Shown here piece after piece: positions 1 through 6,079 of a DNA stretch of 7,004 bases. Both the position numbers and the translations under genes were made by a program. The DNA is taken from NCBI GenBank assembly GCA_944384865.1, contig CALWVC010000077.1, positions 1 through 7,004 of the forward strand. The letters are read 5' to 3'. The DNA is from an uncultured Clostridia bacterium (GTDB taxonomy: Bacteria; Bacillota; Clostridia; Oscillospirales; Acutalibacteraceae). The notes beneath the pieces were generated by a model, which was given only the letters and a program-made list of their open reading frames with translations, made no database searches and was not told where the DNA came from. Each line of letters begins with the position of its first letter. Positions within the stretch are counted from its first letter, which is position 1.

Positions 1-1
1 C

Positions 2-100
2 ATTATGAATATTGTCACGCCGCACATCGACCGGCTGACCATCGGCAAACCCTTTGGCAGCCGCAAATCCGAAAGGCAGGCGCAGCAGCATGAAAATTAA
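2..100 (+). CDS. rnfD: Electron transport complex subunit RnfD, C-terminal end (partial)
   Basis: Only the last 32 codons are present; the gene starts before the window. The reading frame opening at base 2 ends with MNIVTPHIDRLTIGKPFG followed by a short polar tail and a TAA. RnfD proteins typically end with a membrane helix, an N-(L/I)-(L/V)-x-P-x-I-D-R motif and a short cytoplasmic tail, which matches. RnfD is an integral membrane subunit that carries covalent FMN, but the FMN site lies outside the window. The stop codon overlaps the rnfG start by 11 bases, which is consistent with translational coupling. The assignment rests on this short tail plus the intact rnfGEAB genes directly behind it. 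Confidence 0.85.
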   Translation: MMNIVTPHIDRLTIGKPFGSRKSERQAQQHEN

Positions 101-620
101 ACAGATCCTGTTCCCGACACTGGCGCTGCTGATCGTCTGTATAACGGCTGCGGCCGCGCTGGCGCTGACCAACGAGGTGACCAAAGACCGAATCGCGGCG
201 CAGCAACAGCAAAAAACCGAACAGGCGATGGCGGCGGTATTGCCCGCCGACCGTTATGAACAGGTTACACAAGCCGATGGCGCGATCTTATATGCGGCTT
301 ACCAAAACGGCGCGCAGATCGGTTGGGTCGGCTCGGGCAGCGCCAAAGGCTATGGCGGCGTCATCGAGGTCATGACCGGCGTGGATTTGCAGCAGACGGT
401 TACCGCGATCGAGATCGTCTCCTGCGCCGACGAGACGCCGGGGCTGGGACAGAATGTGGATACGCCGGCGTTCAAACAGCAGTTTGCGGGCGTCTCCGGC
501 AGCGTGCAGCTGGGTGAAAATATCGACGCCGTTACCGGCGCGACCATTTCCTCCGCCGCGGTCCGGGATGCGGTCAATCAGGTTCTGACACTGGTACAGC
601 AGGAGGGCACACAGCCATGA
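90..620 (+). CDS. rnfG: Electron transport complex subunit RnfG (FMN-binding)
   Basis: This 176-residue protein is the FMN-carrying subunit of the Rnf ferredoxin:NAD+ oxidoreductase. Residues about 5-27 form one hydrophobic helix (FPTLALLIVCITAAAALAL) that anchors an extracytoplasmic domain. The family signature for covalent flavin attachment is visible at residues 148-155 as VTGATISS; in this family FMN is bound by a phosphoester bond to the last threonine of (S/T)GAT, here Thr152. The usual glycine-rich block (GSGSAKGYGG) and the ETPGLG motif are also present. I chose the ATG at 90 because GAAAGGCAGG at 71-80 is well placed before it and the membrane helix begins right after; the upstream in-frame ATG at 54 would only add a polar stretch. 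It overlaps rnfD by 11 bases and rnfE by 4 (ATGA). Confidence 0.95.
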   Translation: MKIKQILFPTLALLIVCITAAAALALTNEVTKDRIAAQQQQKTEQAMAAVLPADRYEQVTQADGAILYAAYQNGAQIGWVGSGSAKGYGGVIEVMTGVDLQQTVTAIEIVSCADETPGLGQNVDTPAFKQQFAGVSGSVQLGENIDAVTGATISSAAVRDAVNQVLTLVQQEGTQP

Positions 621-1294
621 AATGGACGCAACAACTGACAAAAGGCATCGTTCGGGAAAACCCGGTATTGCGGCTGGTATTGGGCACCTGCCCCACGCTT
701 GCAGTCACCACCAGCGCTGTCAACGGCGTCGGCATGGGCGTCGCCGCGACGCTGGTGCTGCTGGGTTCCAACGTGGCGATCTCTCTGCTGCGCAAAGTGA
801 TTCCCGATAAGGTGCGCATTCCGGCGTATATTACCATCATCGCCGCGTTTGTTACCATTATTCAGATGCTGATCAAGGCGTTTATGCCGTCGATCGATGA
901 AGCGCTGGGGATTTATCTGCCGCTGATTGTGGTCAACTGTATCATTCTCGGCCGGGCGGAGATGTTCGCATCCAAAAACCCGGTTTTGCCGTCGGCGCTG
1001 GACGCTGTCGGCATGGGGATCGGCTTTACTGCCGCGCTGATTTTAATGGGCAGCATCCGGGAGCTGCTGGGCGCGGGCACCATCTTCGGGCTGGCGGTCA
1101 CCAAAGGCTATATCGAGCCGATGCTGGTGATGATTTTGGCACCCGGCGGCTTTTTCGTGTTTGGTATTCTGGTGGCCTGCGCAAACCGGCTGGCCGAAAG
1201 GCTGGATAAAAAACCGGCGCAGTCTGCCGGTTGCGACGGTTGCCCGGGCGCAGCGGGCTGCGCCGGCTGTGACAACGGGGAGGCGGTAAAATGA
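617..1294 (+). CDS. rnfE: Electron transport complex subunit RnfE, with Cys-rich C-terminal tail
   Basis: This 225-residue membrane protein is homologous to RnfA and NqrD. It starts with the family motif RENPVLRLVLGTCPTLAV and has about six hydrophobic segments. The two conserved half-membrane cysteines are seen as Cys25 (GTCPTLAV) and Cys108 (LPLIVVNC); in Rnf/Nqr complexes the matching cysteines of RnfA and RnfE together hold a [2Fe-2S] cluster within the membrane. AGGAGG at 601-606 lies 10 bases before the start, and the start overlaps the rnfG stop as ATGA. The protein ends in a cytoplasmic tail with four cysteines (Cys206, 209, 215 and 218; pattern CX2CX5CX2C), which is not part of the core fold. 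The role of the tail is unknown to me. Confidence 0.95.
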   Translation: MKWTQQLTKGIVRENPVLRLVLGTCPTLAVTTSAVNGVGMGVAATLVLLGSNVAISLLRKVIPDKVRIPAYITIIAAFVTIIQMLIKAFMPSIDEALGIYLPLIVVNCIILGRAEMFASKNPVLPSALDAVGMGIGFTAALILMGSIRELLGAGTIFGLAVTKGYIEPMLVMILAPGGFFVFGILVACANRLAERLDKKPAQSAGCDGCPGAAGCAGCDNGEAVK

Positions 1295-1881
1295 AAGAAT
1301 TGCTTGTGATTTTAGTCGCCGCTGTTTTATCTGAAAACTTTGTATTGTCTAAATTTTTAGGCATCTGCCCGTTCCTGGGCGTTTCCAAACAGACCGGCAC
1401 CGCCTTCGGCATGAGCTGTGCGGTCACCTTTGTAATGGTCCTGTCCACTGCGGCGACCTATCCGCTGTACGCCTGGGTGCTGGTGCCCCGGGGGCTGGAA
1501 TATTTGCAGACCATCGTGTTTATCCTGGTGATCGCGGCGCTGGTGCAGCTTGTGGAACTGATCCTGAAAAAATTCATGCCGCCGCTGTATAACGCGCTGG
1601 GTATTTATCTGCCGCTGATCACCACCAACTGCGCGGTATTGGGCGTAACGCTGCTGAATTTTACCAAAGAGCTGACCTATGTGCAGTCGCTGGTCAACGC
1701 GCTGGGCGCGGGGCTGGGTTTTCTGCTGGCGATGGTGTTGTTCGCCGGTGTGCGCAGCCGGCTGGAAAGCTGCGATATCCCTAAATTTTTAAGGGGACTG
1801 CCGATTACGCTGATCGCCGCGTCGCTGGTATCGTTGTCGTTTCTGGGATTTGCCGGCGTGGCAGACCGTCTGTTCGGCTGA
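1291..1881 (+). CDS. rnfA: Electron transport complex subunit RnfA
   Basis: This 196-residue integral membrane protein has about six hydrophobic helices. It is homologous to RnfE and NqrE and sits in the membrane in the opposite orientation. It opens with the family hallmark SENFVLSKFLGICPFLGVSK and carries ALGIYLPLITTNC in the middle. The two cysteines expected to bind half of the RnfA/RnfE intramembrane [2Fe-2S] cluster are Cys26 and Cys114. The length is usual for the family. A GGGGAGG site at 1277-1283 precedes the ATG by 7 bases, and the start overlaps the rnfE stop by 4 bases, so the two partner subunits are likely made in a coupled way. The gene ends 15 bases before rnfB. Confidence 0.96.
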   Translation: MKELLVILVAAVLSENFVLSKFLGICPFLGVSKQTGTAFGMSCAVTFVMVLSTAATYPLYAWVLVPRGLEYLQTIVFILVIAALVQLVELILKKFMPPLYNALGIYLPLITTNCAVLGVTLLNFTKELTYVQSLVNALGAGLGFLLAMVLFAGVRSRLESCDIPKFLRGLPITLIAASLVSLSFLGFAGVADRLFG

Positions 1882-1882
1882 A

Positions 1883-1889
1883 AAGGGGG
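1883..1889 (+). promoter_or_regulatory. Ribosome binding site that fixes the rnfB TTG start
   Basis: AAGGGGG ends 7 bases before a TTG codon at 1897. No in-frame ATG or GTG lies between the rnfA stop and the hydrophobic N-terminus of RnfB, so this site supports TTG initiation. Confidence 0.7.
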
Positions 1890-1896
1890 ATCACCA

Positions 1897-2682
1897 TTGA
1901 ACGATATTTTGTGGACGGTGCTGCTGGTAGGCGGCATCGGGCTGCTGGCCGGGCTGCTTTTGAGTGTGGCGGCCATCGTTCTGGCAGTTCAAAAAGATGA
2001 AACCGCTGAAAAACTGCAGGCGCTGCTGCCAGGCGCCAACTGTGGCGCATGCGGCTTTTCGGGCTGCGCCGGGTATGCGGCGGCGCTGGCCGGCGGCAAA
2101 ACCGATCAAACCGGCCTGTGTGCGCCGGGCGGCGCACAGACGGCAGCACACCTCGCCGAAGCGCTGGACATATCGGCGCAGGCTTTTGTCAAAAAGACGG
2201 CGGTGGTGCGCTGCCAGGGCAATCGGGACAAAACCTCTTCGAAACAGGACTACTGCGGGCTGCAAAGCTGTGCGGCGGCCAATCAGCTCTTCGGCGGGCC
2301 ACAGGCCTGCCGGTTTGGCTGTATCGGTCTGGGCGACTGCCTGGCCGTCTGCGAGTATGGCGCAATCTCGATTGAAAACGGGTTGGCGGACATTGACCGA
2401 AACGTCTGTACCGGCTGCGGGAAATGCGTCAGGCAGTGCCCAAAAGGGCTGATTACCCTGACCGCCGAGCCACGCAAACTGACGGTGAAATGTGTAAACC
2501 ATGACAAAGGCGCCAAAATCAGAAGCGTCTGCACAACCGGCTGTATCGGCTGCATGAAATGCGTCAAAGCCTGCGAACACGGCGCCATCAAGGTAGAACA
2601 GTTTTTAGCCACGATCGACGACAGCCTGTGTACCGGCTGCGGAAGATGCGCCGAGGTCTGCCCCAACGGCTGTATCCTGTAA
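1897..2682 (+). CDS. rnfB: Electron transport complex subunit RnfB (multi-cluster ferredoxin subunit)
   Basis: This 261-residue subunit is the likely entry point for electrons from reduced ferredoxin. Residues about 5-31 form a membrane anchor. Next comes the RnfB-type [4Fe-4S] domain LLPGANCGACGFSGCAGY with Cys49, 52, 57 and 75. A second group (Cys106, 120, 125, 138, 142, 148, 152; CRFGCIGLGDCLAVC) is the form seen in firmicute RnfB. Three ferredoxin-type motifs follow: Cys171/174/177/181, Cys216/219/222/226 (preceded by Cys212) and Cys245/248/251/255. I count 26 cysteines, enough for about six [4Fe-4S] clusters; the exact cluster number is inference. Translation starts at TTG (1897). It is the last gene of the canonical rnfCDGEAB order. 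The next gene is 61 bases away and may be co-transcribed. Confidence 0.95.
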   Translation: MNDILWTVLLVGGIGLLAGLLLSVAAIVLAVQKDETAEKLQALLPGANCGACGFSGCAGYAAALAGGKTDQTGLCAPGGAQTAAHLAEALDISAQAFVKKTAVVRCQGNRDKTSSKQDYCGLQSCAAANQLFGGPQACRFGCIGLGDCLAVCEYGAISIENGLADIDRNVCTGCGKCVRQCPKGLITLTAEPRKLTVKCVNHDKGAKIRSVCTTGCIGCMKCVKACEHGAIKVEQFLATIDDSLCTGCGRCAEVCPNGCIL

Positions 2683-2694
2683 CTTTTTTCTGCG

Positions 2695-2721
2695 CTGCCG
2701 GGAGAAATATTCCAACGGCAG
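2695..2721 (+). other. Short inverted repeat between rnfB and the spx/arsC-like gene
   Basis: CTGCCG (2695-2700) and CGGCAG (2716-2721) pair, with GGA/TCC pairing further in after a two-base bulge. There is no T-run behind it, so it is not a standard terminator. It could limit read-through or protect the rnf message, or mean nothing. I see no good promoter in this 61-base gap, which favours co-transcription of the next gene. Confidence 0.25.
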
Positions 2722-2743
2722 ATCAACACAAAGGAGTCAACCG

Positions 2744-3094
2744 ATGTTTACATTTTTACATTATCCAAAATGCACGACCTGTAAAAAAGCCCGCAAATGG
2801 CTGGACGAACACGGCGTCGCCTATACCCCGCGGAATATCAAGACACAGCCGCCGGCTCTCGATGAACTGCGGACCTGGTATCAGGCCAGCGGGCTGCCAT
2901 TGAAACGTTTTTTCAACACCAGCGGTCTGATATATAAATCCATGGGTCTTAAAAACAAGCTGACGGTATTGTCTGAAGAAGAACAGCTGATCTTACTGGC
3001 CGCCGACGGAATGCTGGTGCGCCGGCCGATTTTAACCGACGGCAGCCGGATATTGGTGGGGTTTTCGCCCGAGCAATGGGCGCAGATCCTGTAA
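2744..3094 (+). CDS. ArsC/Spx/MgsR-family thioredoxin-fold protein
   Basis: This 116-residue cytoplasmic protein belongs to the arsenate reductase-related (ArsC/Spx/MgsR/YffB) family. It begins with a beta strand leading into the redox motif C10-T-T-C13 (HYPKCTTCKKARKWL). Typical family blocks follow: KRFFNTSGLIYKSMGLK near residues 54-70 and RRPIL at 93-97, which contains the arginine-proline pair of the active-site region. The length matches the family. AAGGAG at 2731-2736 sits 7 bases before the ATG. The CXXC motif makes a thiol-redox or Spx/MgsR-like regulatory role possible. True arsenate reduction cannot be claimed, since no ars genes are nearby. It follows rnfB on the same strand and ends at a terminator, so it may share the rnf transcript. 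Confidence 0.88.
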   Translation: MFTFLHYPKCTTCKKARKWLDEHGVAYTPRNIKTQPPALDELRTWYQASGLPLKRFFNTSGLIYKSMGLKNKLTVLSEEEQLILLAADGMLVRRPILTDGSRILVGFSPEQWAQIL

Positions 3095-3095
3095 G

Positions 3096-3112
3096 AACCC
3101 TTGCGGGTTTTT
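3096..3112 (+). terminator. Rho-independent terminator after the spx/arsC-like gene
   Basis: AACCC (3096-3100) pairs with GGGTT (3105-3109) around the loop TTGC, and the T-run continues to 3112. It begins 2 bases after the stop codon. The stem is short (5 bp), so the strength is uncertain. The rest of the gap up to about 3256 shows no gene. Confidence 0.6.
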
Positions 3113-3256
3113 AAGCCGTTTTGATTTTGCAGCAGCACACACGGGAAAACCGCCGGCACAACACGCAAACATCCTTGGCGGATATGCTTGTGCAGCGCCG
3201 TATCCCGGCGGCTGGCCGAACATACCCCGTAATTTGCCGCAACGGTGGAAAAAAGC

Positions 3257-3274
3257 TGAAAACATCTGTTTTTA
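3257..3274 (+). promoter_or_regulatory. Candidate operator (18-bp dyad) upstream of the GH16 promoter
   Basis: The arms TGAAAACA (3257-3264) and TGTTTTTA (3267-3274) around TC pair at 7 of 8 positions. The core is AAAACATCTGTTTT. It ends 3 bases before the -35 box at 3278. Size and symmetry resemble LacI-family operators, which often control sugar-degradation genes, but no regulator gene is in the window. Binding by any protein is inference. Confidence 0.4.
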
Positions 3275-3277
3275 TAG

Positions 3278-3306
3278 TTGACATTCTGCCGGTTCCCTTT
3301 TAAAAT
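3278..3306 (+). promoter_or_regulatory. SigA-type promoter of the GH16 gene
   Basis: A perfect -35 box TTGACA (3278-3283) and a -10 box TAAAAT (3301-3306, one mismatch to TATAAT) are separated by exactly 17 bases. Transcription would start near 3313, about 38 bases before the chosen ATG. This separates the GH16 gene from the upstream rnf/spx transcript. Confidence 0.8.
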
Positions 3307-3331
3307 AAAACCACAAATCAAACTGACCAAC

Positions 3332-3338
3332 AGGAAGG
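3332..3338 (+). promoter_or_regulatory. Ribosome binding site that decides the GH16 start
   Basis: AGGAAGG directly abuts an in-frame ATG at 3339, which is too close to be used with this site. The next in-frame ATG, at 3351, lies 12 bases downstream. I therefore prefer 3351, although the spacing is on the long side. Confidence 0.55.
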
Positions 3339-3350
3339 ATGGTTGCAAAT

Positions 3351-4082
3351 ATGGAGCGTTTCAACAAGCTGGTCTGGAGCGAGGAATTTGACAACGGCAT
3401 TGACCCGGCGGTCTGGGGCTATGAGATCGGCTATATCCGCAACAATGAATTGCAGATTTACACCGATGATCCCAAAAATGCCTATACTGAAAACAGTTGT
3501 CTGGTGATTGAGAGCATCAAAACCGGCGACCCCGGCTGCCCGTATACTTCGGCAAGCATCAACACGCTGGGCAAACAGGAATTTCTGTATGGCCGTCTGG
3601 AAATGCGCGCGAAGCTGCCCTTCGGCAAGGGCATCTGGCCGGCGTTTTGGACGCTGGGTGTAGATATCAACGAAAATCCGTGGCCGGCCTGCGGTGAGAT
3701 CGACATTATGGAAATGGTGGGCGGTGTGAACACCACCTTTGCTACCTGCCCGTTTGACGATCATATGGGCGACAACGTGGTGCAGGCAACCATTCACTAT
3801 CCCGACGAACGCAAGCCGCTGCCCCGCGCTTATGAACTGCGCCACGGCAATTTCTGCGACGATTTTCATATTTTCGGCATCGAATGGACCGAAAACTGTA
3901 TCAAAGCTTATGTTGACGATGTGGTCTATAACAAGCTGGATATTTCCAACCTGCCGATGTTCCACCGGCCGCATTATGTGTTGCTGAACACCGCCGTCGG
4001 CGGCGGCTGGCCCGGTGATCCTGATGAAACCACCGTATTCCCCCAGAAATATTACATCGACTGGGTTCGGTATTATCAATAA
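3351..4082 (+). CDS. Glycoside hydrolase family 16 protein, laminarinase/lichenase-like beta-glucanase, no signal peptide
   Basis: This 243-residue protein is a single GH16 catalytic domain with a beta-sandwich fold. Such enzymes cleave beta-1,3 or mixed beta-1,3-1,4 glucans. N-terminal motifs LVWSEEFD (residues 7-14) and NNELQIYT (31-38) are typical, as is GKGIWPAFWTLG (92-103). The catalytic signature EIDIME lies at 116-121; Glu116 is the expected nucleophile and Glu121 the acid/base, with Asp118 between them. The C-terminus IDWVRYYQ is the usual last strand. EIDIME with the NNELQ block suggests a laminarinase-like enzyme; exact substrate is inference. The protein begins almost directly with the domain, with no signal peptide, anchor or carbohydrate-binding module, so it appears cytoplasmic. 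It has its own promoter and terminator and stands alone, with no transporter gene beside it. Confidence 0.93.
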   Translation: MERFNKLVWSEEFDNGIDPAVWGYEIGYIRNNELQIYTDDPKNAYTENSCLVIESIKTGDPGCPYTSASINTLGKQEFLYGRLEMRAKLPFGKGIWPAFWTLGVDINENPWPACGEIDIMEMVGGVNTTFATCPFDDHMGDNVVQATIHYPDERKPLPRAYELRHGNFCDDFHIFGIEWTENCIKAYVDDVVYNKLDISNLPMFHRPHYVLLNTAVGGGWPGDPDETTVFPQKYYIDWVRYYQ

Positions 4083-4090
4083 GCTGTTTT

Positions 4091-4122
4091 GCCGCCGCGG
4101 GCGATCGCCTGCGGCGGCTTTT
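4091..4122 (+). terminator. Strong terminator after the GH16 gene
   Basis: GCCGCCGC (4091-4098) pairs with GCGGCGGC (4111-4118). A G-U pair and GGC/GCC extend this to a 12-bp stem with loop GATC, followed by TTTT (4119-4122). It starts 8 bases after the stop codon. Confidence 0.88.
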
Positions 4123-4176
4123 CGTCAAAAGCTTTATTCAGGAAGTATCAGTTCTTTAGGCGGCCGGTTTTATGAA

Positions 4177-4219
4177 TTAGGCATGTTGCCTATTCTTTTA
4201 GGCATGTTGCCTGTTCTTT
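4177..4219 (+). repeat. Two tandem 21-bp palindromic repeats upstream of the scaffold/GGGtGRT operon
   Basis: Two adjacent copies, 4177-4197 and 4198-4219, differ at one base across 22 aligned bases and repeat with a 21-bp period. Each contains its own dyad: TAGGCATGTTGCCTA (4178-4192) in the first, and AGGCATGTTGCCT (4200-4212) in the second. The sequence TTAGGC also occurs 21 bp before the first copy, at 4156, preceded by GTTCT as in the other copies, which may be a worn third unit. A period of two helical turns places all dyads on one face of the DNA. The array ends about 31 bases before the -35 box at 4251. Tandem operators are the simplest reading. No protein-coding reading is supported here. 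Confidence 0.75.
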
Positions 4220-4250
4220 GTTAAAGTTTATACAATCTTGCCGCAACCGC

Positions 4251-4279
4251 TTGCAATTTGCCGTTTTTTTGATTATAAT
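4251..4279 (+). promoter_or_regulatory. SigA-type promoter of the scaffold/GGGtGRT operon
   Basis: A perfect -10 box TATAAT (4274-4279) lies 17 bases after TTGCAA (4251-4256), which matches TTGACA at 4 of 6 positions. A T-run fills part of the spacer. Transcription would start near 4286, giving a leader of about 37 bases. Confidence 0.8.
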
Positions 4280-4303
4280 AAAACCCGGTAAAAAAATCGC
4301 TTT

Positions 4304-4310
4304 GAAAGGA
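4304..4310 (+). promoter_or_regulatory. Ribosome binding site for the IscU/NifU-like gene
   Basis: GAAAGGA abuts an in-frame ATG at 4311, so initiation there is unlikely from this site. The in-frame ATG at 4323 is 12 bases away and gives the more family-like start MNYSHEVEQM. Confidence 0.55.
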
Positions 4311-4322
4311 ATGAAGACGAGC

Positions 4323-5015
4323 ATGAATTATTCACATGAAGTTGAACAAATGTGCGTTGTAAAAAAAGGTCCGCATCACGGTCCCGCGCCCATCCCCGAA
4401 GAAGGCGAATGGGTCAAGGCATATGAAATCAAAGACATCTCCGGCCTGTCTCACGGCGTGGGCTGGTGCGCGCCGCAGCAGGGCACCTGCAAGCTGACGC
4501 TGAACATTAAAAAAGGTATTGTCGAAGAGGCGTTGGTAGAAACCATCGGTTGCTCGGGCATGACCCATTCCGCCGCTATGGCGGCGGAGATTCTGCCGGG
4601 CAAAACGCTGCTGGAATGTTTGAATACCGATCTGGTTTGCGATGCGATCAACGTCGCGATGCGGGAAATCTTTTTACAGTTTGTTTACGGCCGGACCCAG
4701 TCTGCGTTCTCCGAAGACGGCCTGGTCATCGGCGCCGGTTTGGAGGATCTGGGCAAAGGCCTGCGCTCCCAGGTGGGCACCATGTTCTCTACCAGGAAAA
4801 AGGGCGTGCGCTATCTGGAGATGGCCGAGGGCTATGTAACCAAGCTTGCGCTGGACGACGACGGCGAAGTAATCGGCTATCAGTTTGTCAGACTCGGCAA
4901 AATGCTGGAGGATATCCGTCATGGCATGACTCCCAACGAAGCCTACGAGAAAAACACCGGTACATACGGCAGATTTGCCGACGCGCCGAAATATATTGAT
5001 CCCCGCGAGGAATAA
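4323..5015 (+). CDS. IscU/NifU-like iron-sulfur cluster scaffold-type protein
   Basis: This 230-residue cytoplasmic protein belongs to a conserved group usually named iron-sulfur cluster assembly scaffold protein and found beside GGGtGRT genes. The middle resembles NifU-N/IscU: a first cysteine region (GWCAPQQGTCKLTL, Cys49 and Cys56), then ETIGCSGMTHSAAMAAEI with Cys77, then PGKTLLECL. Cys77 corresponds to the second cluster-ligand cysteine of IscU (GC followed by A/S residues). Cys99 and Cys106 are candidates for the third ligand. The N-terminal 45 residues (KKGPHHGPAPIPEEGEW) and the C-terminal 90 residues go beyond classical IscU (about 130 residues). A true scaffold function is inferred from this similarity. 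It is first of a two-gene operon; GGGtGRT follows after 26 bases. The ATG at 4311 would add four residues. Confidence 0.82.
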   Translation: MNYSHEVEQMCVVKKGPHHGPAPIPEEGEWVKAYEIKDISGLSHGVGWCAPQQGTCKLTLNIKKGIVEEALVETIGCSGMTHSAAMAAEILPGKTLLECLNTDLVCDAINVAMREIFLQFVYGRTQSAFSEDGLVIGAGLEDLGKGLRSQVGTMFSTRKKGVRYLEMAEGYVTKLALDDDGEVIGYQFVRLGKMLEDIRHGMTPNEAYEKNTGTYGRFADAPKYIDPREE

Positions 5016-5041
5016 TCTGATTTCAAAGGAGGAAACAAACA

Positions 5042-6049
5042 ATGGCAAACGACGTGATGTTTGAAGGCAAAGAACGCCGGATGGACAAAATTCAGGCCTG
5101 TCTGAAAGAATATGGCCTTGACAGCCTGGAGGCCGCGGCAGAGCTCTGCGCTTCAAAAGGCATAAATGTTGAAAGCATCGTAAAGGGCGTGCAGCCCATC
5201 GCATTTGAAAACGCAGTTTGGGCGTATACCCTGGGCGTGGCGATCGCGCTGAAAAAAGGCATCTCCAACGCATCTGATGCAGCGGCGGCGATCGGCATCG
5301 GGCTGCAGGCGTTCTGCGTGCCCGGCTCGGTAGCGGAACAGCGCAACGTGGGGCTGGGCCACGGCAATCTGGGCGCGATGCTGCTGAAAGAAGACACCAA
5401 ATGCTTCTGTTTTCTGGCGGGCCATGAATCCTTTGCAGCGGCAGAGGGCGCGATCGGTATCGCCCGCACCGCCAATAAAGTGCGCAAACAGCCTTTAAAA
5501 GTGATTCTCAACGGTCTGGGTAAAGACGCGGCTTATATCATCTCCCGGATCAACGGCTTCACCTATGTCAAAACCGATTACGATTTCAAAACCGGCGCGC
5601 TGAAAATCGTGGAAACCAAGGCGTTTTCCGACGGTGAAAAAGCCAAGGTTCTGTGTTATGGCGCCAACGATGTGTTGGAGGGCGTGGCGATCATGCGTCA
5701 CGAGGATGTAGACGTTTCCATCACCGGCAACTCCACCAACCCCACCCGGTTCCAGCATCTGGTGGCCGGCACCTATAAAAAATGGTGTATGGAAAACGGC
5801 AAGAACTATTTCTCGGTGGCTTCCGGCGGCGGCACCGGCCGGACGCTGCATCCTGACAATGTTGCCGCCGGCCCGGCTTCTTACGGCCTGACCGATTCCA
5901 TGGGCAGAATGCACGGCGACGCGCAGTTTGCCGGCTCTTCTTCTGTACCTGCGCATGTGGAAATGATGGGGCTGATCGGTATGGGCAACAACCCGATGGT
6001 AGGCGCTACCGTTGCCTGTGCTGTGGCGGTAGAAGAAGCGAACAAATAA
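5042..6049 (+). CDS. GGGtGRT-family protein of unknown function
   Basis: This 335-residue protein carries the motif that names its family, GGGTGRT, at residues 262-268 (SVASGGGTGRTLHPDN). Other conserved-looking blocks are the glycine-rich GLGHGNLGAMLL (104-115), AGHESFAAAEGAIGIART (126-143), GNSTNPTRFQHLVAGTYKKW (229-248) and the C-terminal MMGLIGMGNNPMVGATVA. There is no signal peptide or clear membrane helix, so it is probably cytoplasmic. AAAGGAGG at 5025-5032 sits 9 bases before the ATG and is the best ribosome binding site in the operon. The biochemical function is not known to me; the glycine-rich motif could bind phosphate or a nucleotide, but this is speculation. Close pairing with the IscU-like gene suggests a joint role, perhaps in Fe-S or metal cofactor handling. 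Confidence 0.92.
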   Translation: MANDVMFEGKERRMDKIQACLKEYGLDSLEAAAELCASKGINVESIVKGVQPIAFENAVWAYTLGVAIALKKGISNASDAAAAIGIGLQAFCVPGSVAEQRNVGLGHGNLGAMLLKEDTKCFCFLAGHESFAAAEGAIGIARTANKVRKQPLKVILNGLGKDAAYIISRINGFTYVKTDYDFKTGALKIVETKAFSDGEKAKVLCYGANDVLEGVAIMRHEDVDVSITGNSTNPTRFQHLVAGTYKKWCMENGKNYFSVASGGGTGRTLHPDNVAAGPASYGLTDSMGRMHGDAQFAGSSSVPAHVEMMGLIGMGNNPMVGATVACAVAVEEANK

Positions 6050-6079
6050 GGTGAAAACCCATATAAAATAAGGATTTTG

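Noticed and set aside
1891..2580. Minus-strand open frame of 229 codons opposite rnfB
   Set aside because: It has no family features, while the plus strand shows the full RnfB cysteine motifs.
3113..3256. Possible leader RNA or riboswitch before the GH16 gene
   Set aside because: The GH16 promoter lies downstream at 3278-3306, so this stretch is not part of that transcript, and no conserved RNA fold was recognised.
3318..4079. Long open frame on the minus strand opposite the GH16 gene (253 codons)
   Set aside because: It mirrors the GH16 gene codon by codon, has no recognisable domain, and the plus strand carries intact GH16 catalytic motifs. Antisense openness is common in GC-rich genes.
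4218..4322. Extended N-terminus of the scaffold-like protein from a TTG at 4218
   Set aside because: This would place the coding region across the TATAAT promoter at 4274-4279, and the best ribosome binding site (4304-4310) lies after it.
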